From positions 1 to 13,526 of the forward strand of contig CAKRRU010000070.1 in assembly GCA_934394515.1 (NCBI GenBank): 13,526 nucleotides of DNA, given 5' to 3'. The notes below the pieces were generated by a model that worked only from the letters and a program-made list of their open reading frames with translations, had not been told where the DNA came from and did no database searches. The translations under genes were made by a program, and so were the position numbers. The stretch comes from an uncultured Acetatifactor sp. (GTDB lineage: Bacteria; Bacillota; Clostridia; Lachnospirales; Lachnospiraceae). Positions 6,268-13,440 of this stretch are shown here, in pieces; within the stretch, counting starts at the first letter, position 1, and each line of letters starts with the position of its first letter.

Positions 6268-7230
6268 GTGTATCATTATACTGCAATCCAGTGGTTATTT
6301 TTCTTTTATTTTTATTGTTTCTTCGGCTGGTGTTTTGAATCCACCTATGTATCCCTGAAAAGTAAAAAGCTTGTGAACCGCGGTTTCTGCCGTGGACCGT
6401 TCCTGCCATTGTATGGCAGTGGTGCCATCATGATGCTGGTAGTGTCCATGCCGTTTCAGGACAATCTGGTGCTGGTCTACATCGCCGGGTGCATCGGGGC
6501 GACGATCCTGGAATATGTCACCGGTGTGACCATGGAAGCCTTGTTTAAAGTCAGATACTGGGACTATTCCAAGAATAAGTTTAATTTTCAGGGACATATC
6601 TGTCTGGGCTCCTCATTGGCATGGGGTGGCCTGACGATCCTGATGACAGAGTTTATCCATAAGCCCATTGAGCATCTGGTACTGTCCATTCCGAACAGTA
6701 TCCTGACCCCGGTCACACTGATACTGACGGCGCTGATCGGAGCGGACTTCGCATTATCCTTCAAGGCAGCCCTGGATCTGCGGGATGTGCTGGAGAAAAT
6801 GGAGAAGGCAAAGGAAGATATGCTGCGGATCCAGAAGCGTCTGGATGTCATTATTGCTGTGACCAGTGAAGACCTGGAGAACCGCAGGGAAGACTTCAGC
6901 GAAAGCCTGGCGCAGAAGAAGGAAGATTTTGCTGAGGGCATTACCACTAAGGTAGAAGATCTGAAAACCAGTATTGAAGAGAAACTGGAGAGCATTCGTA
7001 CTTCTGCACAGAAGTCCCCCAGTGAATATCTGGAGAGTGTGAAGAACGAAGTGGCAGAGCTGCGTCAGAAATATACCAGAAGCGTGGTGGATCAAGAGAG
7101 TGTCAGCAGCCTGAGAGATTTCTTCCAGCGCGACATGATTCGTTCCAACCCTACCATGAGTTCTGAAAAATTCAAGGATGCGCTGGAAGAGTTGAAGGAA
7201 CATTCCAATAAGAAAAATAAGAAGAACTAA
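6268..7230 (+). CDS. PF06541-family membrane protein with long C-terminal coiled coil
   Basis: A 320-aa protein of the PF06541 family, often labelled putative ABC-transporter type IV or CmpB permease, without proven function. Residues 1-165 hold about five membrane helices and the family motifs NRGFCRGPFLPLYGSG (37-52), LEYVTGVTMEALF (81-93), RYWDYS (96-101) and GHICLGSSLAWG (109-120). Residues about 170-270 form a charged, helical cytoplasmic segment with EDF/EDF/EDL at 208, 219 and 230, an 11-residue spacing typical of a hendecad coiled coil. The tail is Lys/Asn-rich. Many family members are shorter and lack so long a coiled coil. The start is GTG. It is the last gene before a strong terminator and may share the transcript with ylmH and the upstream metal genes. 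Function is not assigned. Confidence 0.8.
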   Translation: MYHYTAIQWLFFFYFYCFFGWCFESTYVSLKSKKLVNRGFCRGPFLPLYGSGAIMMLVVSMPFQDNLVLVYIAGCIGATILEYVTGVTMEALFKVRYWDYSKNKFNFQGHICLGSSLAWGGLTILMTEFIHKPIEHLVLSIPNSILTPVTLILTALIGADFALSFKAALDLRDVLEKMEKAKEDMLRIQKRLDVIIAVTSEDLENRREDFSESLAQKKEDFAEGITTKVEDLKTSIEEKLESIRTSAQKSPSEYLESVKNEVAELRQKYTRSVVDQESVSSLRDFFQRDMIRSNPTMSSEKFKDALEELKEHSNKKNKKN

Positions 7231-7266
7231 GTTCAGAACAGGATACGGTATTGATAGAAATCACAG

Positions 7267-7311
7267 AAGGCATACCTGCGTAGAGAGAATCTGCGGGGCA
7301 TGCCTTTTTTT
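7267..7311 (+). terminator. Rho-independent terminator ending the 1009-7230 gene run
   Basis: AAGGCAT (7267-7273) pairs with ATGCCTT (7300-7306), extended inward by an imperfect GC-rich helix between CCTGCG and GCGGGG. The T run overlaps the base of the stem and continues to 7311. It separates the metal/ylmH/PF06541 run from the poly-G promoter. Confidence 0.85.
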
Positions 7312-7325
7312 ATCTGAAAAAAACA

Positions 7326-7341
7326 TGTAAAAATATGTAAA
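7326..7341 (+). promoter_or_regulatory. Tandem TGTAAA repeats upstream of the poly-G promoter
   Basis: TGTAAA occurs at 7326-7331 and 7336-7341, 10 nt start to start, beginning 32 nt before the -35 box. Tandem direct repeats spaced by one helix turn are typical binding sites of OmpR/PhoB-type response regulators. The region is A-rich, so chance or an UP-element role is also possible. Confidence 0.35.
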
Positions 7342-7357
7342 AAAAGAGAATAAAGTA

Positions 7358-7388
7358 TTGACAAAATTTTTCGGGGGGGGGGTAGAAT
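7358..7388 (+). promoter_or_regulatory. Promoter with a ten-G tract in the spacer
   Basis: A consensus -35 TTGACA (7358-7363) and a near-consensus -10 TAGAAT (7383-7388) are separated by 19 bp, of which 7373-7382 are ten consecutive G. The usual spacer is 16-18 bp, so loss of two G would give the optimal 17. Homopolymer tracts in this position switch promoters such as Neisseria porA and opc by slipped-strand replication. Here the promoter drives a secreted protein gene. Confidence 0.75.
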
Positions 7389-7439
7389 AAATGATGGTTA
7401 AAAAATTTCCAAAATATTACACATAGGAGGAATGGGAAA

Positions 7440-8468
7440 ATGAAGAAAAAATTACTTATTGCCGCAGCTGTTGTATTTGCAGTGTTTGCAATACCTTGCG
7501 GAAGTAATGCATTAACCACGGTATCTGTAGCAAGTGAGAACAATACCGTAACTACACCGACTGTTAAACCGGTAGCAGAAGTAAAGAGAGCAGTAGATGC
7601 TATCGATGTTTCTACAATCACTAATGAGACATCTGCATATGACGCCTGGATGTCTTTGGAAAGAATTGGTACTGCTGATCTGCAGAATGCAATGAATGCC
7701 GGAAAAGATACCATTCAGGATATCGCAGCTATTGAAGCAGCATACAAAAATGCACTGGGTATCGGAGATACCACTGTTGAGAACTCTGGTTCTGTAAGAG
7801 CAGTAGGAGTTGTTGGTGCAGGTTTCGTTGGACGGAATGCCACACTGAGCGTAGAAGCACCGGCTGCTACTCCTGCAATTGCATCTTCTACATATACAGT
7901 AACTTCTAATCCTGTATATGTAGAGATCAGCCTGAGTAACAACTATGGTCCGATTACCAGCCTTACGATTCCTGTAGCTGTTACCATTGAAACACCCGCA
8001 GGCGTAGACGGAAGCAAGGCAGTGATTTTCCACTTTGTAGATGGAGCACTGGAGGAGATCAAACCTATTTATGATGCAACAGCTAACACATTGACCTTTA
8101 CTGTAAAACACTTCTCAACCTTTGCTATTGCTGAGGGCAATGCAAATGCTGGTACAGCAAACGGTAGCACAGATGTAGAGGCTGAAGGTCCTTCCATCAG
8201 CACATTCGAAAGCTATCGTGAGAACCTGTGCCGTGAGATCGCTGATGCAAAGGATGGCACTACTTTCACGATCACCAGAGACAAGAATATCAACGCTCTG
8301 CCCAATGATATCATGAAGGCTCTGTACATGAAGAAGACTGTAGCTCTGAAGCTGGAGTATACCTTCGAGGGCAAGGATTATACTGTAACCATTCCTGCCG
8401 GCAAAGCAGAGAACAATGATATTCAGTGGTATGGCCCTCTGTATCTGCAGATGCGTTATGGCAAATAA
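7440..8468 (+). CDS. Small secreted protein with two extracellular domains
   Basis: A 342-aa exported protein. Residues 1-24 form a signal peptide (MKKK, a hydrophobic core, then a likely cut after SNA or the later SVA). A Cys at position 20 does not sit in a convincing lipobox. Residues 35-115 look helical. Residues about 135-232 are Thr/Val-rich and probably a beta-sandwich ending in VKHFSTFAIAE (222-232), an ending shared by domains of many clostridial secreted proteins. A Gly/Ala/Asn-rich linker (233-250) leads to a C-terminal domain (about 251-342) with ALPNDIMKAL, VTIPAGKA and WYGPLYLQMRYG. No sortase motif, membrane anchor, or SLH or LysM repeat is visible, so the protein may be released or held non-covalently. 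The AGGAGG ribosome binding site (7425-7430) is strong. It is a single-gene unit between its own promoter and terminator. Exact function is unknown; adhesion or cell-surface display are guesses. Confidence 0.8.
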   Translation: MKKKLLIAAAVVFAVFAIPCGSNALTTVSVASENNTVTTPTVKPVAEVKRAVDAIDVSTITNETSAYDAWMSLERIGTADLQNAMNAGKDTIQDIAAIEAAYKNALGIGDTTVENSGSVRAVGVVGAGFVGRNATLSVEAPAATPAIASSTYTVTSNPVYVEISLSNNYGPITSLTIPVAVTIETPAGVDGSKAVIFHFVDGALEEIKPIYDATANTLTFTVKHFSTFAIAEGNANAGTANGSTDVEAEGPSISTFESYRENLCREIADAKDGTTFTITRDKNINALPNDIMKALYMKKTVALKLEYTFEGKDYTVTIPAGKAENNDIQWYGPLYLQMRYGK

Positions 8469-8499
8469 GTAAGGGATCCATAGAATACAAAATGATAAT

Positions 8500-8535
8500 A
8501 GGGCACTCTTCAGAGATGAGGAGTGCCTTGTTTTC
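8500..8535 (+). terminator. Rho-independent terminator of the secreted protein gene
   Basis: GGCACTC (8502-8508) pairs with GAGTGCC (8521-8527), with A8500/T8529 and a G-T pair extending the base. TTGTTTTCTG follows. It isolates the secreted protein gene from the ligase gene. Confidence 0.8.
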
Positions 8536-8557
8536 TGTTAAAAGGATAATGTAACGT

Positions 8558-10084
8558 ATGAAAAAGAAGGAACAAAATGCAAAAGAGACCGTGAGCACAC
8601 TGGTATATGCGTATCTGGTGATCCTGTTCGCCGGATTGCCGCTGTATATGCAGGACAAACTGGTAATGATCGGTAACGCGAAGTATCTGTTTTTCCGCAA
8701 TACGACTTTGGCACTGGGAATCTTTGTGATGCTGGCTGTACTGTGGCAGAGAATCGCGGAAGGAAACAATAAGACGAAACGCCCCCGGAAGAAAACGGAT
8801 CTGTTTATGCTGTTGTATCTGGCATCCGCAGCGATTTCCTATGGGATCAGTCCCTGCAAGGCGGATACCTTTCTGGGATATCCCGGATGGTATATGGGGC
8901 TTTTGACACAGGTGCTTCTGGTGGGAATCTATTTTGCGGTATCCCGGTATTACGACGGCAGCAGGAGTATCTGGTGGATCGCGGGAATCGCAGCGGGGAT
9001 CGTGACCCTGATCGGCCTGCTGAACCGCCTGGATATCGATGTGCTGGGAACGTTCCGGGGGATGGAGAACGGAGACTGGAACCGGACGCAGCTGTTATCT
9101 ACCATTGGCAATAATAACTGGTATGCCGGTTACATCAGTGTGACCGCCGGAATTACGCTGGCAACGGCATTTATGGGAAAGGGCTGTGTCAGAGCCCTGG
9201 GGATGTTCGGTAGTTTTCTTTTTTTTGCATCTGCAATCACCTCTAACAGCACTACGGCAATACTGGCTGCATGCGGTCTGAGTGCGGTGCTGCTGTTGTT
9301 TTCCCTGCGACAGAGAAAACAGCTTCTGCGGGCACTGGAGATCCTGCTGCTTTTGCCGCTCTCGGTATTTATGGTTGGGATATTTATCCGGTTTCAGCTG
9401 ACTGGGCTGGTGCTGGCCGGTGATGTCGAAAAAGGCATCTTCTTTTCTCCGGTGTGGTATGCGATGCTTGCTCTGGAGGCAGCAGTCTATGCAGTATTGC
9501 GGCTGCGTGAGAGACAGCATTGCAGAGATGTTCTGGAGAGTGGCAGGATTTTTAGAATCGGTGTCATTCTGGCGGCGGCAGCGGTGCTTTTGGGGGTGCT
9601 CTTCGGATGTCTGATCCTTATGGGAGTGATCGGTCGTGGGAGTGAAGTGTTGTCACAGGCGGCCAACGGACGGTCGGCGCTGTGGAAGGTCACCCTGCTG
9701 ACTTACGGAAAAGAGGGGCTGCTATTCAAAACTTTCGGTACGGGTCCAGGAAGCTATTATTATGTAATGTACCAGTGGGGCACGGATATCATTGACTGGA
9801 TCAACAGAGGCCTTCTGGAAAATAACCTGTATGCCAATGCGCACAACGAATGGCTGAATATGCTGATCGAACAGGGAATCCCCGGTGTGGTCGCTTACGG
9901 CGGTATCTTCGTCACTACTCTTGCAGGTCTGAAAAAAAGGCTCGGACAGAGCCCGGAATGCCTTGCTGTATTCTTAGGAATTATCGGATATCTGATCTGC
10001 TCGATGTTCACATTTCAACATGTATTATCTACACCCTTTGCTTTTGCCCTTCTTGGCATGGCAGAGGGTGTCTTTTTATTGTGA
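8558..10084 (+). CDS. O-antigen ligase/Wzy_C-family membrane protein
   Basis: A 508-aa polytopic membrane protein of the O-antigen ligase/polymerase superfamily, which transfers or polymerises lipid-linked sugars on the outer side of the membrane. About 11-13 hydrophobic segments are present. Motifs of the family are GNNNWYAGY (184-192, compare GNxNxxAxY), NGRSALWK (370-377, compare SGRxxxW) and AHNEWLNMLIEQGIPG (428-443), which carries the conserved catalytic-region His (H429). The large extracytoplasmic loop between the last two motifs is expected for the family. In a Gram-positive cell the product could act in surface polysaccharide, teichoic acid-like polymer or protein O-glycosylation; the acceptor is unknown and no other sugar genes are nearby. 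AAAGGA (8541-8546) is 11 nt from the ATG. No separate promoter was found in the short gap, so it may depend on read-through. A terminator overlaps its 3' end. Confidence 0.82.
   Translation: MKKKEQNAKETVSTLVYAYLVILFAGLPLYMQDKLVMIGNAKYLFFRNTTLALGIFVMLAVLWQRIAEGNNKTKRPRKKTDLFMLLYLASAAISYGISPCKADTFLGYPGWYMGLLTQVLLVGIYFAVSRYYDGSRSIWWIAGIAAGIVTLIGLLNRLDIDVLGTFRGMENGDWNRTQLLSTIGNNNWYAGYISVTAGITLATAFMGKGCVRALGMFGSFLFFASAITSNSTTAILAACGLSAVLLLFSLRQRKQLLRALEILLLLPLSVFMVGIFIRFQLTGLVLAGDVEKGIFFSPVWYAMLALEAAVYAVLRLRERQHCRDVLESGRIFRIGVILAAAAVLLGVLFGCLILMGVIGRGSEVLSQAANGRSALWKVTLLTYGKEGLLFKTFGTGPGSYYYVMYQWGTDIIDWINRGLLENNLYANAHNEWLNMLIEQGIPGVVAYGGIFVTTLAGLKKRLGQSPECLAVFLGIIGYLICSMFTFQHVLSTPFAFALLGMAEGVFLL
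10031..10080 (+). terminator. Intrinsic terminator folded inside the 3' end of the ligase gene
   Basis: ACACCCTTTGCT (10031-10042) pairs with GGCAGAGGGTGT (10060-10071) as a 12-bp stem with two G-T pairs, around a 17-nt loop, followed by CTTTTTATT. The whole element is within the last 18 codons, ahead of the stop at 10082-10084. No other terminator is seen before the next promoter. Confidence 0.65.
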
Positions 10085-10122
10085 AAAACATTCCCTTAAA
10101 CAAATCTTAAAGGTTTTTCCTG

Positions 10123-10151
10123 TTTTTTATTAATCGGTAATCTGTTACAAT
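10123..10151 (+). promoter_or_regulatory. Extended -10 promoter for the two-component system
   Basis: TGTTACAAT (10143-10151) combines a TACAAT -10 box with the TG of an extended -10 element. The position 17 bp upstream is only a T-rich stretch (10123-10128), so there is no good -35. Extended -10 promoters often tolerate this. Transcription would begin near 10158, leaving a leader of about 120 nt. Confidence 0.6.
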
Positions 10152-10174
10152 AAATGCATTCCCGGAACATCTGT

Positions 10175-10256
10175 GTGATCACCGGCAGGCAGACCGGATG
10201 TCACGGGAATACAGCGCAGGACAGTTCCTGCGTATGATGTGCCGTGCGGCAGCACA
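10175..10256 (+). other. Hairpin-rich leader upstream of the response regulator
   Basis: Three stem-loops follow one another: an imperfect one (GTGA/TCAC and CCGG/CCGG, 10175-10204), a perfect 7-bp stem CGCAGGA/TCCTGCG with a CAGT loop (10215-10232), and TGTGC/GCACA (10238-10256). The last ends about 13 nt before the ribosome binding site. No known riboswitch class was recognised and no T run is present. Confidence 0.45.
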
Positions 10257-10277
10257 GGCACGGAAATGAGGGAGAGT

Positions 10278-10973
10278 ATGTACAATATATTGATCTGTGA
10301 TGATGAGAAGGATATCGTAAACGCGTTAAAGATATACTTAAATGACACCAATTATCATTTTCTGGAGGCATTCGACGGTGAGGAAGCCGTGCATGCGGTG
10401 GAGACACAGGAAGTCCATCTGGTACTCATGGACATCATGATGCCGAAGATGGACGGGATCCAGGCGATGCTTAAGATCCGGGAGAAGAGTAATGTGCCGG
10501 TGATCCTGCTTACGGCCAAAGGCGAGGATTCCGACAAGGTACTGGGACTTACGGTAGGCGCGGACGATTATATCACGAAGCCTTTTAACCCCATCGAAGT
10601 ATCCGCCAGAGTGAAATCACAGCTGCGCCGCTACATGCAGCTGGGCGGTGGCAGTGTCCGCCCGGATGTGATCAAGGTCGGCGGTATCGAACTGGATGAC
10701 AAGGAAAAGCGTGTGACGCTGGATGGCGATGCGGTGGCATTGACTCCTACGGAGTATGATATTTTGAAACTGCTATTGCAGAATCCGGGTCAGGTATTTT
10801 CTCCGAAGGAGATTTATACCAGGATCTGGAACGATCTGCCTCTCGGCAGTGAGAATACCGTCGCAGTACATATCAGACATTTGCGGGAAAAATTAGAGAT
10901 CAACCCGGCAGAGCCCAGATACCTGAAGGTCGTCTGGGGGCAGGGGTACAAGTGCGAGAAGCAGGGGCAGTAA
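10278..10973 (+). CDS. OmpR/PhoB-family response regulator
   Basis: A 231-aa cytoplasmic transcription regulator. The receiver domain (1-120) has the acidic pair D8/D9 in ICDDE, the phosphoacceptor D52 in VLMDIMMP, T79 in LLTAK, and K101 in TKPF. A winged-helix DNA-binding domain (about 131-228) follows, with ALTPTEYDILKLLLQNPG (144-161), the recognition helix SENTVAVHIRHLREKLE (181-197) and the C-terminal wing YLKVVWGQGYKCE. The ATG at 10278 gives the classical MYNILICDDE beginning; the AGGGAG just before it is close (3-5 nt). An in-frame GTG at 10239 and an ATG at 10266 would only add leader sequence. The kinase gene begins 30 nt after its stop, so the pair is cotranscribed. Target genes are unknown. 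Confidence 0.92.
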   Translation: MYNILICDDEKDIVNALKIYLNDTNYHFLEAFDGEEAVHAVETQEVHLVLMDIMMPKMDGIQAMLKIREKSNVPVILLTAKGEDSDKVLGLTVGADDYITKPFNPIEVSARVKSQLRRYMQLGGGSVRPDVIKVGGIELDDKEKRVTLDGDAVALTPTEYDILKLLLQNPGQVFSPKEIYTRIWNDLPLGSENTVAVHIRHLREKLEINPAEPRYLKVVWGQGYKCEKQGQ

Positions 10974-10993
10974 TAAAAAAGTGTCTGCGGAAT

Positions 10994-10997
10994 GGAG
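10994..10997 (+). promoter_or_regulatory. Ribosome binding site deciding the kinase start
   Basis: GGAG lies 6 nt before the ATG at 11004. The earlier in-frame ATG at 10992 overlaps this site and has only TGCGGA upstream, so it is less likely. The difference is four residues. Confidence 0.6.
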
Positions 10998-11003
10998 AAA
11001 AGT

Positions 11004-13382
11004 ATGGACAACAGGGAAGCAAACAGTGTGACCAATACACAAGAAACAGCGGAAGACGTGATGGAAACAGCGCAGAGTGCATCCACGGAAACAGAAAATA
11101 AAAAGGAACGGAAGAAGAGAGAAAAGGCAGAGAAAAAGAAGAAAACAGAAAAACAGGGAGACAGCCTTATCGGCAGTACCCTGGCAAAAGTGATTGCGTT
11201 TCTTTTGATGATCTCTTTTGCCATCGTGGGAGTGACAGGACTCTACGGTACGCTCATGCTGGCAGATTACGGAGCCTATTCCGTCGGCAAAACAGTCTTT
11301 GTTCACGATATGCTGTATTATCGGAAAGCCAGTGAAGATCTGTACAAGGTGAAAAACTGGTATGTGGATGATGGCAGACAGACCATGGAAGCCTATTGCA
11401 GACAGCGTAATATCTGGGTGAAGGTCGAAAGCTATGATGCGGATACGGAGGAACTTCTGGACGAATGGACAAATGCGGATTATCAGGATCTGACCAATCA
11501 TCTGACCTACACGCTGGAGTCTCAGAGACTGGGGACCGACATACAACGCGGCAGCACATCCTCCGAAAGTATAAGCGATACCTATTCCGATGATATGACA
11601 GAGACCGCAGACAGTGGGGAATTGTATATTGCCGCAGAACAGTCGGAGACCAGTCAGCAAGAGCTGGAAGCATTGACCACGGGAAATCTGGAGCGTTATC
11701 TGAATCTTGAAGAGACGATGAATGTTAATGGGGAGATCTATGTTCCTATTGACAGAGCGGAAAAATATGCGAAATGGATGATCAAAGATGCCCTGACAGA
11801 TACAGGTTGGCTGGAGGAGGAAAATCAGGAGAAAACCCTGGCAGAACGTAATCTCCGTATTGTAGTGACGATTACCGTGGATCCGGCACTGTCCAAAGAA
11901 GACGATTATGCCCTGATTTATCGTCATGCAGAGTCATTTTATGACTATCGCAATGTGATCCCTGTGGTCTGCGGCACGGCATGCGTGCTGGCATTGTTGT
12001 GCTTTATCTTCCTGTTGTGCAGTGCCGGACATAAGAACGGCAGGGAAGGTATCGTTCCCGGTGTGCTCAACGAGATTCAGCTGGATCTGTACACAGTGAT
12101 CGTTCTGATCGGAGCTTTTATCGGATTGTACATCGGTGTGGGGTGGATCGGAATAAATCTGACGAATGTGTTGGAACTGATCATGCTGCTGGTCATTTTC
12201 TCTCTGGAAGTGGTGTGGTGCACCATCTACTGCATGGAAGTGGCGACGAGACTGAAGCTGGGGAACTGGTGGCAGAATACACTCGTTTATAAAGTACTGC
12301 GGTTTTTCACAAGGATCTGTAAAGGACTGTTCCGCAGCCTGAAAACATTGCTCCGTGGAACGCCTATGGTATGGAGAACGGTATTACTCTGCCTGGTCGT
12401 ATGTCTGGTGGAATTTTTGGGGCTGATCGCTTTTTACCGCTATTCTGGTATACTGCTCTTTTTCTGGGGACTGGAGAAGGTGATCCTGTGCGTGGCGGTG
12501 ACATTTGCGGCGATCCTGTGTAAGAATCTGCAGGAAGGCAGTGAGGCGCTGGCAGAGGGAGATCTGAACTACCATCTGGATACTTCACACATGATCCTGG
12601 ATTTCAAGGAACACGGGGAGAATCTGAACCGTATCGGCGAGGGCATCTCTGCCGCTGTGGAGCAGAGAATGAAGAGTGAGCATCTGAAGACAGAGCTGAT
12701 CACGAATGTCTCCCATGACATCAAGACGCCGCTGACCTCGATTATCAATTATGCGGATCTGATCGGAAAAGAAGTGGCATCGGACGAAGTAGAAATGGAT
12801 GATGCGAAAGAACAACGCATTTCAGAGTATGCGGAAGTATTACTGCGACAGTCAAAAAAGCTGAAGAAGCTGTTGGATGATCTGCTGGAGGCTTCGAAAG
12901 CTACCACAGGAAATCTGGAAGTGCATCCGGAAATATGTGATATATCGGTATTGCTGTCACAGGCGGTAGGCGAATATGAACAGCGTTTCTCGGAAAAAGG
13001 TCTGGATACCATTGTGCGGCAGCCGGAAGAGACCGTGAAGGTCATGGCGGACGGCAGACACCTGTGGAGAGTATTTGACAATCTCTTCAACAATATTTAC
13101 AAATATGCCCAACCGGACAGCCGCGTCTATCTGAATGTGGAGCATGACGGGCAGAATGTGAATGTGATTTTCCGGAATATGTCGGCATTTCCGCTTGAAA
13201 TGTCTCCGGAAGAACTGGAAGAGCGGTTCACCAGAGGCGACAAATCCCGCCACATGGAAGGAAACGGACTGGGCTTATCCATTGCCAAGAGCCTGACGGA
13301 ATTGCAGCATGGCAGCATGGAGATCGTTACGGACGGGGATCTGTTCAAGGTAGTGATAACACTACCTGAGACAGCGGAATAG
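11004..13382 (+). CDS. Multi-pass sensor histidine kinase
   Basis: A 792-aa membrane histidine kinase, partner of the preceding regulator. The N-terminus (1-55) is cytoplasmic: first Glu/Thr-rich, then strongly Lys/Glu-rich. TM1 is at about 58-88. An extracellular region of about 225 residues (89-316) without a recognised domain follows. Five further membrane helices lie at about 317-341, 362-388, 389-415, 458-478 and 480-508, with a basic cytoplasmic stretch at 417-456. A HAMP-like connector follows (LAEGDLNYHLD, 516-526). The phosphorylation helix NVSHDIKTPLTSIINY has H571. The ATPase domain shows the N box FDNLFNNIYKYA (691-702) and the G box GNGLGLSIA (753-761). Most kinases of this class have two membrane helices, so the four extra helices are unusual. 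Signal and targets are unknown. If the ATG at 10992 is used, the protein is 796 aa. A perfect hairpin lies near its end. Confidence 0.9.
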   Translation: MDNREANSVTNTQETAEDVMETAQSASTETENKKERKKREKAEKKKKTEKQGDSLIGSTLAKVIAFLLMISFAIVGVTGLYGTLMLADYGAYSVGKTVFVHDMLYYRKASEDLYKVKNWYVDDGRQTMEAYCRQRNIWVKVESYDADTEELLDEWTNADYQDLTNHLTYTLESQRLGTDIQRGSTSSESISDTYSDDMTETADSGELYIAAEQSETSQQELEALTTGNLERYLNLEETMNVNGEIYVPIDRAEKYAKWMIKDALTDTGWLEEENQEKTLAERNLRIVVTITVDPALSKEDDYALIYRHAESFYDYRNVIPVVCGTACVLALLCFIFLLCSAGHKNGREGIVPGVLNEIQLDLYTVIVLIGAFIGLYIGVGWIGINLTNVLELIMLLVIFSLEVVWCTIYCMEVATRLKLGNWWQNTLVYKVLRFFTRICKGLFRSLKTLLRGTPMVWRTVLLCLVVCLVEFLGLIAFYRYSGILLFFWGLEKVILCVAVTFAAILCKNLQEGSEALAEGDLNYHLDTSHMILDFKEHGENLNRIGEGISAAVEQRMKSEHLKTELITNVSHDIKTPLTSIINYADLIGKEVASDEVEMDDAKEQRISEYAEVLLRQSKKLKKLLDDLLEASKATTGNLEVHPEICDISVLLSQAVGEYEQRFSEKGLDTIVRQPEETVKVMADGRHLWRVFDNLFNNIYKYAQPDSRVYLNVEHDGQNVNVIFRNMSAFPLEMSPEELEERFTRGDKSRHMEGNGLGLSIAKSLTELQHGSMEIVTDGDLFKVVITLPETAE
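13348..13367 (+). other. Perfect hairpin inside the 3' end of the kinase gene
   Basis: AGGTAGTG (13348-13355) pairs perfectly with CACTACCT (13360-13367) around an ATAA loop, 12 nt before the stop codon. TTTTAAATTTT begins 16 nt after the stem, too far for a standard terminator. It may protect or end the two-component mRNA. Confidence 0.45.
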
Positions 13383-13405
13383 TTTTAAATTTTCAAAAAA
13401 TAGTA

Positions 13406-13434
13406 TTGACAAATGAAAGAATTGAGATTATTCT
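13406..13434 (+). promoter_or_regulatory. Promoter of the T-box transcript
   Basis: TTGACA (13406-13411) and TATTCT (13429-13434) are separated by 17 bp. The -35 is consensus and the -10 matches at four of six positions. Transcription would start near 13441, just ahead of the T-box leader. Confidence 0.65.
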
Positions 13435-13440
13435 AAGACA

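Noticed and set aside
7459..7502. Lipoprotein anchor for the secreted protein at C20
   Set aside because: The residues before the Cys (AIP) do not form a lipobox, and a standard signal peptidase site follows.
10239..10277. Upstream in-frame GTG for the response regulator
   Set aside because: The family starts at MYNILICDDE. The extra 13 residues come from the hairpin leader and are not conserved-looking.
10893..11927. 344-codon open frame on the - strand opposite the kinase
   Set aside because: It overlaps the end of the regulator and the start of the kinase, has no recognisable domain, and the + strand genes have full family motifs.
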